64,000 bases of DNA from Margaritifera margaritifera (GCA_029931535.1 JAQPZY010001579.1:4392501-4456500); one strand, 5' to 3'; counted from the first letter of the stretch, positions 47,721 to 59,630 are shown. A program made the numbers and translations. Notes: generated by a model from the sequence alone, not told the origin.

Positions 47721-48882
47721 TAATCTGATAACAAATAACCCTTGACTAATTAATCACAAAAATGGTTTTGGTTGCTCTGAAAGAATTATCTATAACTGAA
47801 AGAGACAACCATTAGCATAATTCATCTATACATATCATCGTTAAGTGCCACTATTCGTGTCATACTTTGGGGGGAAAGCCCTTTGTTAGCTGTAGCAGCA
47901 TTTTGTTCTGCGGTATCGGTGACATCAAGCTATTATTTTGACGCGAAGCCCTTGAACAGCGCTTCTGTAATCGAATTTATTTTTTTTATTTTTTTTTTTT
48001 TCATCGTCAGCCCAATTGATTTGACAAGAGATGCTTGCCTGTTAGTCAGGGCAGAAGAGCTATTACAAGATTACTGACCAATGCAGAATCCAATTTTGAG
48101 CTACAATTGGACCAAATTGTCAATGAGAAGTTCAAATCGTGGACTCCAAATAGCCTTATCGCCCGGTAACAGATGTGTCAAAGACAGAAAAACGTGATTT
48201 AAATCGCCAAAGCTGGAATTAGACGAAATTTCTTAATTTGCACGCGCTGATGGGAGATTTTATCTCTGAAAACACAATTGATGCTTTGAGAGGCAAACAG
48301 GGACTAGTTAGTGATCGCTTAAGGACACACGGTACTAATTATATGGAAGAATGGGAACCAGTCTAGAAATGGGTGAAGATAGATAGAGTATATAGAGTAT
48401 ATATGAGTTTGGCTGGCCAGGATTGGTCGATATTGAAAGTAAGATTTTAATAAAACGAATCTTTTGAGAACTTTACCTAGTTGTAACTGAAAAAATAGAG
48501 ACAAAGTTTTATTGATGGAATTTCAGTCCTTTTACAGACTTGAGTTTGGAAAACTCATTACTGATATTAGCATCCGATTCTTTGCATAGTGTTTGCATAG
48601 GTTTACTATGGGAGCTGAATTAGTACTGTGACTCCTATAGAGAACAACAGCACTACAGTGGTGTCACATATGCATGTTGAATTAACTTTACTATAAATGC
48701 GAAACTGTGGTTCTTTTTGTCGATAACAAGCAAAATGAATACCTTTTGTCTACCTCAGAGTGATTTTCAGGGGGATATTAAACACACTTTCAGATATGGC
48801 AACTGCTGACATGAAAGGTAGGGGAGGGGTGCAGTGTGTAGATTTGACAATGCAAGGTGGGGTATTTTGCACATTATTTAAT
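47721..48882. other. No gene seen
   Basis: Contains a T-rich run near 47979-48000. No recognised homology. Confidence 0.5.
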
Positions 48883-48894
48883 ATACATATACAT

Positions 48895-48948
<54 letters not shown>
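48883..48948. repeat. (CATA)n(TA)n microsatellite
   Basis: ATACAT units pass into a pure TA run. Confidence 0.95.
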
Positions 48949-49397
48949 TATCAAATATATAAAGTTTAGACAATTTATCATTTATAGAGTCATTTATAGA
49001 GTTATTATGGTCACCAATTTGATATTTCCCAGTTGTGTTTTGAAACATTATGCTTCAGATATAATCACGTTGATCTCTATCACCATGCTTAATGGTGATG
49101 ACCTCTCATGATTTTGTGCCCCACCAATTTCATCCAGTGAATGTTTTGGAACTTCATATTTTGTATTTTAATTGGCTTATGCCTACCTTACTTTCGTTAT
49201 TTTAGGTAATTTCTGTCGTTTAAATCTCCTTTTCTGTAGTAATACATGCACATATAGACGACCACCTTGACCTTTTACTCATTTATTGCATAATATGACA
49301 AGGCTGATAATATATTTCAATCTTAAATTGAAGAAAGATAAATGGTGATAGTAAAAAAGGTAACTCTTGATTAGACAGATTTATTTTAATATATTTT

Positions 49398-49399
<2 letters not shown>

Positions 49400-49460
<61 letters not shown>
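49400..49460. repeat. (GA)n microsatellite
   Basis: A GA run with a single C interruption near 49455. Confidence 0.95.
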
Positions 49461-49461
<1 letters not shown>

Positions 49462-51518
49462 ATCCTAAGATCTCCGCCAAATCTTGCACTAGGCGCGGCT
49501 GGTTAGAATACACTTAAGAAAAGTGCTGATAATTGAGAAATCTTGGTTCTGTATTGTAAACTTGGAATATTCGTGAAGGCAAAATCTCAGACAATCACCA
49601 TTTTCACATTAAAGCAATCTCTGTATACTTCAGTCATTTAATTATAAGCCCAGTGCTGTCAGTGAAAAGTACAGCGTTGTCCCTTTAGAAATGTTCGATA
49701 TTAATTTGAATCCCAAGATAGCAAAACCAATACCAATTTACGTTATCCGATGGGTGTACTGGAATGTGAGTAGCGCCAGAAGATGCCGTGAGTGTTATTT
49801 CCCTTAGTCTGGCCACCAAAAGTCGCGCATGTGAGGTAGGACAGTGACCCAGTTGTTTATATTAATATTTGCCGGTATTTATGGTAATGTCGGTGATTGT
49901 AATTGCATTTTTTAAAATTATTTTTTTTTGTAAATTGGCGATAGACTACTGCATGAAACATGACTCTTAGCAAATAGGTTTTCCCACATAGTCTTTTCGA
50001 TTAAAAAAGTTAATTTTAACTTTTTTGTGTGGATAAAAATGTCTTTTAACTCCAACATAGTGCTTACCTTGATCAACTTTAACAACTAAATTACTTCTCG
50101 ATGTTCTTTGTGATTCCTTTACAATACATTAGAGTGAAGTGTAATACGACAGGACTTCTTCAGTACTACCTTCCGGTGGTGATACAGTACAGAGCTGTTT
50201 TCCAATACTGAAGAGTATCTATCTAACAGTAAGAGTATTTTCAGAAATCAATGTTCCTTTGGTGTTGATTTATAGTTTTCTGGACAAATAGCCCTCTTTC
50301 CGGTTGTACCCTTACCCTATTCCTTTTACTCAAAAGAAGGAAGTCAAACACACTGAGCAAAGATCGGTTTTGACGTTGGTAGTGACGGCGTAAGTAATAG
50401 CCTGATTCACCGCCATTGTCCACAAACAGTTCCGGACAGAGTAACGAAAATGTTGAAGTACATGTATGCGGCCATCTTGACTGGACGAGCGGTAGCGAAG
50501 ATACTAAACTACTGAAATAAATGCCCCCCTACTTCGTAAGAAAAATAACAACAGCGTGCCAATGATAAAAAAATCCTCGATAGGAAAGGATCACGCTGCT
50601 GGTCAGTTGCAGGGAAGTTTTGTCCACAACAGCGTTTGTAGTGATGAATACAGTTAGCTGAACGATTGCCTAACGTACCCGATAAACAAATATCAAGAAA
50701 AATATTTGGTCATCAATTTAGATCACATTTTTTAAATAAAAAATCATTCGACAGTACATATGCATGAATTCAGTGATCTTGACTCGGCGAACATACAATA
50801 CATGCACATGTACATGACCGCATACAAAACCATTCACGTGTTAAACTGTCCTGGAGATGAAACACTGCCTCCATTTGTTTTGTATCTTAAGACTTTCAGC
50901 TGTGAAAATGGCCTAAAGTCGCATTTATAATTCCAATTTTTGCCGAAATTCAAAAACACGCAGTAAAGCGTGCACTAGCCACACACGTTTTAATTAAATA
51001 AAGATTATGTATTATATGATTCTTAACAATATTCGTTCATGGAGTAATTTTTGCATAGATTCTTTTACCTTTATTTTCGCAAACTGGTCGAAGATCCGGA
51101 TTTTAAAAAATAAACACCATGGACATGGTAGCAGTACTCGCACATCGCGTCAGCTTATCGAACGCGCTACAATTTGTTTTCTGGTCTGGATGTTCTGTAT
51201 GCCTTACTTCTTTGTTTTCTTTCTCAACATTTGGACTACCATATGCATTACTGTGGAAATGTTTATATTCGCCTTCAGTCAACGTAAACGTCAAGTACAG
51301 TCAACACCACTTACAGAAAGATTGTATATATTACTATTTGTGAAGAAATAAGTCAACGTCCAAATCAAATCCTTCTCATTTGGTTACTTCCTTTTAGACA
51401 GTACCTACCGAGATCTTTTAAAATAACATAGAATTCATTTATTACAAGATAACAAAACAAAACCCTATTCATTTTTATGCCACGGCATACAAAACGTAAT
51501 TTATATCAGATAAAAACA
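49461..51518. other. No gene seen
   Basis: No recognised coding or repeat homology. Frames at 51007-51351 overlap on both strands and have no supporting features. Confidence 0.5.
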
Positions 51519-51537
51519 TCGATCGATCGATCGATCG

Positions 51538-51568
<31 letters not shown>

Positions 51569-51569
51569 T
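51519..51569. repeat. (ATCG)n(GA)n microsatellite
   Basis: About five to six units of the self-complementary tetramer ATCG, followed by a GA run. Confidence 0.95.
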
Positions 51570-51680
51570 ATTTGTTGCTTTATTGACTTGTATTATTAAA
51601 TAGAGAACACGTTTATATAAATATAAATATACAGGAGCTATGTTTATCAGTCAACAATGTAACCGAAACAAATATTACGT

Positions 51681-52594
51681 TGTTATGTATACTGTTACGG
51701 AATTATATATATTTTTCTTTTAATAATGGTATAGTTTATTAGTTTATGATCTATGTTCTTAGTCTAACAGCTGTCGTCTTGCCATGAGTACACATACGGT
51801 ATTTTGGATCAATATTTCACTGAGAACATTGGACTTGGAATTGTCGCTTGTAACATTAGTACATCACGTGTTAGCGCGTGAGGTTGAACTTTTGACCTAG
51901 ATTTTATGATTCTTCAGTGTCAATACGTTATTTACTATCTATAAACGTTGGTACACTAGCACTTTGGAGATGTCGCGCATAAGCTAGTTTCTGATTGGTT
52001 CGGAGAGGGTTAAAATATTTCGAAATACCCAGTTGTTTGTTTAAGACGTAATGGGTTTTATTTTGTTTCTCCGCAGTGGGAGACTATATTATAGAATTAA
52101 TAGCAGTATTCTTCATTCTTCATAGTTACATTGAACTGAGAGGTCATAAACGAATTTGGCTGATTTTGTGTGTGGGATATTCTTCTTTTGAGATCTATTT
52201 ATTTTTAATACAGTACATTCTGGATTAGTACTGTTTCTTCAACCTGAATAATTATACAGCTCCGTGGAATTATCGGAAACATTTCTAGAACTTGTGATAT
52301 TCCTTATTCGCAAGGATTACTTGGATATAACTTATTCTTATTAACACATTAGTACAGTGAAGGTTACTTCATTCGGAACATACATTCGGAATATTTGGAT
52401 TAACTTCCGGAACAGTGAACTTTAGAACAATTTAGGACTTTTAAGGATATTCTATACTGTAAGTTATTTTTAGTTCTTTCACTTTAATTGTTTGTTGAAA
52501 TATTTTAATATTTTAGGAAATTAAAGATTTGTATTTTAAATCTTGAAAGCTTGTTTGAGTCTTTTCTTTTGTTACATTACCCCTAGTCGTAACA
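51681..52594 (+). repeat. Solo LTR, relative of the Gmr1-like LTR
   Basis: It begins TGTTATGTATAC and ends AGTCGTAACA, about 914 bp, with no internal element sequence on either side. Resemblance to the LTR at 6013-6686 is clear at both termini and in the 3' third (repeated 'ggaacat/ggacttt' words, 'gttacat' near the end). It carries GTAAGT at 52459-52464. It diverges strongly in the middle and is longer, so it is another subfamily. No clear 5-bp target duplication. Confidence 0.75.
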
Positions 52595-52891
52595 ATACTG
52601 TCTCTAAGTTCTAACGTCAGGGAAATCCCGTTTTCGTTTTTGCATATCGTTTCCCAGTTAGTAAAAGTTGTATTAATATTTGACCTATCTGGTTTAGAAA
52701 AGCTCGATTTAACATGTGTATAAAAGCTTCTTTATCATGCCACTGTGAAATGATAGCATCAATCGAGCGAGTGCTCGACAGGGGAACAATCACGGGAGTG
52801 CAGTATACATGTACACAAGTAACGGCGACCTTGGTACTTTTTAACACGAAACAGAATATGGAACAAAATGGCAAATACGTGCTCTGTGAAG

Positions 52892-53108
52892 CTGTGGCGG
52901 CGCCCGGAGGAAATGTTGTTTAGTGGCGCCCCTACGTTGCCACAGAGAATAGATTGTATGTCAGTTGCCAACCTCTAACCCTCCCCTCCATCTACGTCCT
53001 GGTTACAGCTAACCAAAAAAAAGCTTCCGACGGCGCCCCCCCTCCCGATCGCCCAGCGCCTGGGGCAATTGCTCCTCCCTGACCCCACCACTCGTCGCGC
53101 CGCCACTG
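52892..53108. mobile_element. hAT-type MITE with exact 8-bp target duplication
   Basis: The ends CTGTGGCGGCGC and GCGCCGCCACTG are inverted repeats with one mismatch. The flanks are CTGTGAAG at 52884-52891 and again CTGTGAAG at 53109-53116, a perfect 8-bp duplication as made by hAT transposases. The 217-bp interior is GC-rich compared with its surroundings and has no coding capacity. Confidence 0.9.
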
Positions 53109-53370
53109 CTGTGAAGGGAAAGATACATGCAGCTCCAGAAATCTCTACACAAAAGTTTACCAGAAAAACTGTTATGCCAAAGCATGTAAAAACTTGCAAG
53201 GATATCAGCACCACCACCCCACTACCACCACCCTATTTTCACACAACAGTAACGTAAAGGTTAAAATACTATTTTGCTTTGATAAACATCAGGGTTGTGA
53301 CCAATAGTCATGTAATAATCGGTTAACATTTCGCAATATGTATCACGAAAACGTTACCTGTTGCATTCTA

Positions 53371-53550
53371 ACTTTTGGTTAGCATACCCGATTCGCGACC
53401 GAAAGGTTGCGGGGTCGAATCCTATCATCTGATCAGCCCAGACTGGCCACCGTGGTTTGTTCTTGGACAAGGCACTTTATTCTAATTCCCTAGGAACCAA
53501 ATAAAAAAAATAATTGTGTTGCTGAGCCGTAAAAATCAAACGTTACAACT
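53371..53550 (+). repeat. tRNA-derived SINE, 5' end damaged
   Basis: The A-box part is partly lost ('cttttggttagcat' remains). The B-box gcggggtcgaatcct (53410-53424) is good. The body has 'gactggccaccgtggtttg', 'ggacaaggcacttta' and 'ttgtgttgctgagccgtaa', closely matching the 845 copy. Confidence 0.8.
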
Positions 53551-54335
53551 AATGTCTATTTCGACAGATGTGAAAAGTGAAGAAAATATGGAAGTTAATA
53601 AAGTTAGTGGTATGATGGCGCACTTATGAAGAAGAGGTGAGCGACTGTAAATCTTTTAAGCTCATGCTTGCTAATTGAATTATACAATAATTCCCAATCA
53701 AATTTGAAATACCATGCTCATGTGTGACACAAAATAGTAATAGATCAAGATAAAAATAATACAATACAAACTTTATTAACGACTTTTGATCTTTTTATCT
53801 TGAATATAATATAATGTTGCAATTGATACTTGCCGTTAATCCTTTTGGTTCACACGATGATATTATAAATGTAGTCAGCAACTCAGCTGCATGTGTTAAC
53901 ATACAGATATCAACATGGATACGGTACACTGGCCGCATTTTGCGATGTATTTTAATCGATTTAGCCGTTATTCACCCAAATAGGATTAAATTATTTTCTT
54001 CCTGAAATAATAGTAGATTCAAATAAAAGCAGCAGTGACGGGAAAATAAATGCAATCAAACCTTTGTCTCATGGGTTTATTTATTGCTGATTGCGCCTTT
54101 GGGCCTACATCAAAATTATATACTGAAATAAGGAGAATTAAGGGATACGTTTCAGAGGGTAGTATATCAATGTGTTAAAAGTTAATTTATCTTTCGGAAA
54201 AAAAAGCCATTTTATTTTCTATCCCAGACGTACACCATTAACAGAAGATCAAATGTTGATACAGTACTGCTACCTGTAACACAGTATTTACTAAACTGGT
54301 GTCACATATATAAGTGTGAGATGAGATGTACTATG
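53551..54335. other. No gene seen
   Basis: No recognised homology. Confidence 0.5.
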
Positions 54336-54995
54336 TGTTATGTATATTGAATCTATAACGTGTGCTTAAATTTGTCCATTATGGCAAGGTTGTACTTATT
54401 TGTACTTTAAAATACGGTTACTTGTAAACAGGATGTTTACCACCATTTGAGTTCAAGGCCGGTCTTATTTACTATTAGGCTGGGTGTTTTTCTCCATAGA
54501 ATGACTCACGTCCTGTTATGATGTGGGTCATTAGAAACTATGTATACAACTAGAGACTTGATACACATTAACTTTATTCTTGTTTTAGATCAGGCTGTGA
54601 GAATCCATTTGTAATCAGATTTTGCATTGTACCATTGAACTCACATATCATTTCGATAAATTATTATTTAAACATTCTTTGGAATTACTAAGTGCTCATT
54701 GACTTTTGGATTAATATATTACTTTGGACTTTTGTTAACTCATTCAAAGACATTCTGGATTGTATCATCGTGGTATATCATGACATTCAAGACTATTGTA
54801 ACTCATTCGGAATATTCTACATTTTTGGACTTGTGATAGGACATTTAGGATTATTTGGAATTTACTTCACAAACTGTAAGTGTCTTTTGAATTTTTACTT
54901 TGTATTGGAGGGAAATAAATTACTTGTTGATATTACTTAGATTGTTGGTTTCACTTTCTTTCTGTTACATATTTTTAAGACATATAGTTGTAACA
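54336..54995 (+). repeat. Solo LTR of the Gmr1-like element
   Basis: It starts TGTTATGTATATTG and ends ATAGTTGTAACA, about 660 bp. It aligns along its length with the 3' LTR at 6013-6686, including 'attactaagtgctcattgac', 'actcattcaaagacattctg' and 'ttggtttcactttctttc'. GTAAGT is at 54876-54881. There is no internal sequence either side, so it is a solo LTR. The flanking 5-mers do not match. Confidence 0.88.
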
Positions 54996-55056
54996 TAAGT
55001 TTGTACAGTATTTAACTCTTAATGCCTATTTATATGTATCTCTTCATTGACGTTTT

Positions 55057-55185
55057 CAGTGGCGTAGCAAGAAATTATGCCCCCCCCCCCCTCGCAAAAC
55101 TTAATTCTGGAGCCCCCTACCAATAAAAAAAGTTGTTTGATGGAAATGTTGGGCGGGGGTTGCTTGGGCGGTTGCTATGCCACTG
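55057..55185. mobile_element. hAT-type MITE, CAGTGGCGTAGC family
   Basis: The left end CAGTGGCGTAGC and right end GCTATGCCACTG are inverted repeats with one change. The interior shares 'tctggagccccct', 'aaaaaagttgtttgatg' and 'gggcggttgctatg' with 19790-19939. The flanks gacgtttt and gaccttta agree at 6 of 8 if the final G is counted in the duplication. Confidence 0.85.
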
Positions 55186-56040
55186 ACCTTTATCAAAACA
55201 GGAAAGAAAAGAAAAAGACTATAAAAAAAATATGAGTAAAACCTGAGAACTGAGGACACCCACTGGACTTGATCAAAGTGAGATGAACTTTAAGATGTCC
55301 TTTTTTATTAGGGGTCAACGTTTATATTGCCGACCGTTGTTGTAAGCTGTATGCATTTGGAAGCATATTTATGAATAAGTCATAGTACTTGTTCACTTCG
55401 ACTTTTGTTCCACGTTAATGCAATATTAATATATCCACATGCATATTAAGTTTTTGTTTTTATATTTTAACATATTTATCTGGCATATGTTAATTTAATG
55501 CAATACCCATATTTTTTTTTACACGAGATTAAGCTTCTTGAACCTGACTAAAACAGTCTACAGACTTATGAACAAGTAGCCTAAGTTCAAAAAATATCAC
55601 CGAAATTTAATGGGGAAAGTGCGTGATTGACCATTTTTTCCTCGCTGGATACAACGGATGAAATCATTGAGTGATTGACGCAGATTACGTTTTATTTGTT
55701 TCCATTTCGGCATGAAAGAATATTAGTTCAGATTTTATATTTAGCGTTTAATTGTAGATCAGTAAGCGTCTTCCATATCCAGACTACCCGTAGTTTATGA
55801 GTCAGATAAAAAACCACTTTTGATCTTTTGGGGCTGAATTAATTGTCCACAATTCTTAATTTTTATGTGCCCTCATTTCTGAAGGAATAATATAATGATA
55901 TTTAAAGAAAAAAAACTGTGACTGAGGTAACTGTCCCGTTTTTGCAGGTGTCCGCTATTTTCGAGTGTCTTTTTGAGCAGGCTTCACTAGAGGGATAGAT
56001 AGGTAATTAATGATACAAATATAATCAAACATGTTTGTTT
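55186..56040. other. No gene seen
   Basis: No recognised homology. Confidence 0.5.
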
Positions 56041-56064
56041 TTTTTTTGGTGGGGGGGGGGAGGG

Positions 56065-56275
56065 TGTGTTTAACGTCATTTTTCAGCACATGATAGGCTA
56101 TACATGGCGGCCAGTATATTTGGTGGAGGAAGAACCCGGGAAGACCCCGAGAAGAAACACCGACCAAGGGGAAACTACTGGTAAGCTTTCTCACATACTC
56201 ACGACAGACAGAGATGAGTTGTGATTGATCTGTAAAGGCAAGCGCTTTAGACCACTTGGCCACCCGGGGCCCCCT
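56065..56275 (-). repeat. tRNA(Ser/Leu-like)-headed SINE, minus strand
   Basis: On the minus strand it starts ccccgggtggccaagtggtc, continuing 'taaagcgcttgcctttacag', a tRNA head with long variable arm. The body has 'gagtatgtgagaaagc', 'ggccgccatgtatag' and 'aaaatgacgttaaac'. It is the same family as 2361-2610. The B-box region is deleted between 'ctgtctgtcg' and 'gtgagtatg'. It ends beside a short poly(T)/poly(G) run. Confidence 0.85.
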
Positions 56276-56458
56276 CAAACATGTTATTATTCGTTCCAAG
56301 CAGGATATGCGTGGCACAGGTTCAATTCCTGCCTGGTGTGAATATAAACTCTCTAACCTTAACTTTTTTGATTATATTGGTGTCATTCTTTTTAAATCAC
56401 TTTCATATAATCATGTATCCAAACATAACATTTTCCTCTCTCTTAAATTTATAGGTGT

Positions 56459-56500
<42 letters not shown>

Positions 56501-56521
56501 GTGTGTGTGTGTGTGTGTGTG
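56459..56521. repeat. (AT)n(GT)n microsatellite
   Basis: An AT run to 56497, then a GT run to 56521. Confidence 0.95.
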
Positions 56522-56574
56522 TTCCAAGTGCACTGGACCTAACAAGGGTTTGCTTGATTAAGTGATTAAGATAA

Positions 56575-57600
56575 ATGAAAAAACTGACAACGAACAATGC
56601 AAAACTAGTTTTTAAATAGCCTGAGCGCTTTCGACTCTCGTTGAGTCTTTGTCGAAGTCAACTACAAAACTGAGATAAACAAGACAAACAATAAACACAA
56701 AAGAAATCTTTGCATTTACAAAAGTTTACATGCCAATGTCTAATGGAAGCAAGATTTTAGATGTCGTTCCTAATTGGTTTGAACTACGATGATCAAATGG
56801 CAACCTAATTGATATTAACCTACAAAAGGAGCAGCAATTGCGCTATTTCTTTTAATGTAAAATGATGTAACCGTAGATTATATCCCGGATAATGTATTGT
56901 TTCTATAATGACGGTAATAACAACAGCACTAATAATAATAATACCAACAAAAACGAAAAAAAAAAATAATAATAATAATAAACAGTAGTTAGTCAGTAAG
57001 TAAATAATGAACTAAAGGAACGATTTATTGAATGGAGAAAATGGGGACTCTAAACAGCTGATGATTTTTTTTGCGTGTGGATGCCATTTTAAAGTCTTCT
57101 TGGTTTGAACCTCTTAGTTTGAGGTTACTTAGGCGGCGTATCCAGTAAGATTCATTTTCGTTCTTGTTTTCGGAACTACAGTTGCGGTTGTGGGCAATTG
57201 CAGTTAATATTCTATCACTGAAAGCATGACCAGGGGAAGAGGCGTGTTTTGCAATTGGACTACTGTCCAGCTTCTTTGTCATCCAATCAGATCTGTAAAA
57301 ATTGATCCTTTGGTGTAGCTTTTCGGTTGGTCTCTTTCATATGTTGACAGATTCTGTACCTGTTATCACCAGAGGGACCAGATGTGTCAGGATGGTCTTG
57401 ACATGTGATTGGCATTAGCTTTGCTCTGATTAGGATGTAACTGAGTTTTTGCGGTCTGCGGTAGGCTACTACTGGTTTGTTCTGGAGGATTAACTTTAGT
57501 GTGTTACAGGATGATATGACCTATTTTGGGGTTGTCTGAATGGTAGGTCAGGATAAATGGTATGCGATCAAACTTTTCCTTTTTTCTATATTTTAAGATG
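56575..57600 (-). mobile_element. Penelope-like element, 3' part, minus strand
   Basis: Penelope-like elements encode a reverse transcriptase joined to a GIY-YIG endonuclease. The minus-strand text at about 57300-57600 reads PFILTYHSDNPKIGH, then LQNKPVVAYRRPQKLSYIL and DNRYRICQHM, the linker after the polymerase. The 85-codon frame 57025-57282 follows with IAKHASSPGHAFSDRILTAI and ESYWIRRLSNLKLRG, typical of the C-terminal part of the GIY-YIG domain. The GIY-YIG signature itself is lost in a gap. The 3' untranslated part contains a hammerhead-like motif (56621-56660). The left edge near 56575 is approximate. Confidence 0.8.
56621..56660 (-). ncRNA. Hammerhead-ribozyme-like motif of the Penelope-like element
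   Basis: On the minus strand, a 5-bp stem GACTC / GAGTC (plus positions 56643-56647 and 56633-56637) closes the loop AACGA. It is followed by the GAAA core (plus 56629-56632) and GCGCTCAGG. Upstream, where the CUGANGA core is expected, the text is TTCGACAAA, so that half is damaged. Hammerhead motifs are known in Penelope-like elements. This copy is probably inactive. Confidence 0.55.
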
Positions 57601-57639
57601 ACATTGCGTTTTATCTTGTTTTGATGTACACGTTCGCGT

Positions 57640-59628
57640 TTCTTTCATCTTACCTTCTTCTGAGTGCTGAATCAATATTATGGACACGCTGTCTGAATCG
57701 AAAGAAAAAACGCGCAAAACTTTACGCAACGAAACTAACGCCTTACTTCATCGAAAGCACGATTGCACTCTCTCGTACCATTTTCAAGAAACAAACACAG
57801 TCATTAAAGGTCTTCAAATTAATGTAAAACTCCACATTATCGGCAAGACCTCTACCAGATACAGTAAAAGATGAAGTAAAATTACCCACGATGCGTCCAT
57901 GAAACTCACAGCCCTATTTAAGGGGAATTTAAACCATTAATACGTTGTCAAAACAGAAACCACTTAAAAAATTAAAAGGTTGTTAGTTTCAGTTTCCACA
58001 CACAGGAACAATGATTTTTTTTACTCTAAATTAAATAAGGATCAACAGAAAATCTCTGCAAAGATAAACAAACAATGTTATGGAAAGAAAACTTAAAAAG
58101 ATTCAACCTGCAAACAAATCACTATCCTGGAGAACCTTCACCTAAGGAAAATTGCTCTTAAAAGAAAAAATATCGTCGTTAAAGGAAGAAACGTAAACAA
58201 TCCACAACGAAAACTTCAACTTACAGACGCAGAAATAAAACTGTTATAGAAAGGTTTGACTTTCTGTCGCCACCCAAAGACATACGACAGAGGTAAGTTC
58301 CAAAAGGATATTAACGACTTTAGCCGCAGATTGAGACTGAAGGCCCATTTTGCCCCGCAACTAAAATTGAGTCAGATGTAGATATCTCCTGCCTCAGACC
58401 TATGATTTGAAACAAGTAGCTAGACTCCACCAAAAGCTCAAAAAGCTCAATTGCAAATATAGAAGCCTTCATCACCTCACTTGAAAAAAACACTTCACAA
58501 CACTTCAACCATGCTAGCAAATATTCAAACTTGAGCAAAGAAGAAAAAGAGGTCCTACACTCATTGAAAAATAGAACAGACATCATAATCAAACCTGCAG
58601 ATAAAGGCTCTGCTGTTGTCGTTGTGAATATGGATGACTACATTGATCAGGGGTCTCCAAACTACGGCCCGCGTTCAGGATCCGGCCCGCGGCTTCGATT
58701 TTTCCGGCCCGCAAAGTGTTGTACTTTTTTAAAACTATTTTGCATATATTTAAGTTTTTCACGGTCGCTTCGGCCCGCACACCCCCTTCAAAAATCTAAC
58801 ATGGCCCTCGTCTTATAAAGTTTGGAGACCACTGACATAGATGAAGCAAATAAACAATTAAGCGACACCAGGTAATACCAAGAACTAGACCAAAATCTAA
58901 CACTAGACTATGCAAAAACTATTACAAATGTTATTGATGATGCGTACCAAGCCGGACTCATATACATGCAATCCAAAGACTACTTAAACCCAGAAAATCC
59001 TAGAGCGGGAAGATTTTATCTTCAACCTAACATCCACAAACACGTAAACCTGAGAAGACATATAATCCCCGATAATGGGCATTCCACAGAAAGATATCAG
59101 AATATCTGGATCATTTCATGAGATCACCTGTCCACAAATTGTCATCCTATCTTCAGGACACGACAGATTATCTCAAAAAGGCAAAGGAACTGAACCATTA
59201 CAGCCAGACACAACTGCTGTTTCTTTTGACGTCACGTCCCTATATACTAATATACAGCATTGTGAAGGGATAAAGACATGTAAGGAAGCACGGGAAACAA
59301 GAACTGTTCAAGAATCGCCCACTCATTTCCTGCTTAAACTTCTGGAGCTAGTCTTAAAATTCAATGACTTTGTATTAAATGAAAACAAGCTACCTCCAAA
59401 TAAATAGAACCGCAATGGGTACAACGGTTGTCTCTTCATATTCTAATATGTTTATGGGAAGATTGGAGGGTCAACTCTTAGGATCGCTGAGACTTACACT
59501 ATACCAGTGGATACACTTCATCGATGACATAGAAATGAATTGCAACATAGAAGAGAAAATCTGGATGACTTTATATCAGAAGCAAACAACTTCCATCCTT
59601 CGATAAATTCAGAGTATAACTCTGTATT
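57640..59628 (+). mobile_element. Penelope-like element, 5' and RT part, plus strand
   Basis: The N-terminus is recognisable at 57680-57874 (KLHIIGKTSTRYSKR) and again from about 58150 (NPQRKLQLTDAEIKLL, GKFQKDINDFSRRLRLK). The frame 58531-58647 reads [20 protein letters not shown], then [18 protein letters not shown], where it is cut by a MITE. It resumes after the MITE. The catalytic parts SFDVTSLYTNI (about 59220-59253) and FIDDIEM (about 59517-59537) are intact in sequence, with MGTTVVSSYSNMFMGRLEGQ between them. Stops and frameshifts remain. Homology ends at about 59628 against an AAT repeat, so the endonuclease half is missing. Confidence 0.85.
58648..58834. mobile_element. hAT-type MITE inserted in the Penelope-like element
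   Basis: The ends CAGGGGTCTCCAAACT and AGTTTGGAGACCACTG are inverted repeats of about 16 bp with one mismatch. The flanks acattgat (58640-58647) and acatagat (58835-58842) match at 7 of 8, an 8-bp hAT target duplication. The interior repeats 'cggcccgc' several times and is GC-rich. It interrupts the reverse transcriptase frame, so the MITE is younger than the element. Confidence 0.92.
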
Positions 59629-59630
59629 TG

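Noticed and set aside
51007..51351. 114-codon plus-strand frame
   Set aside because: Overlaps open frames on both strands, has no domain features and looks like chance in a slightly GC-richer patch.
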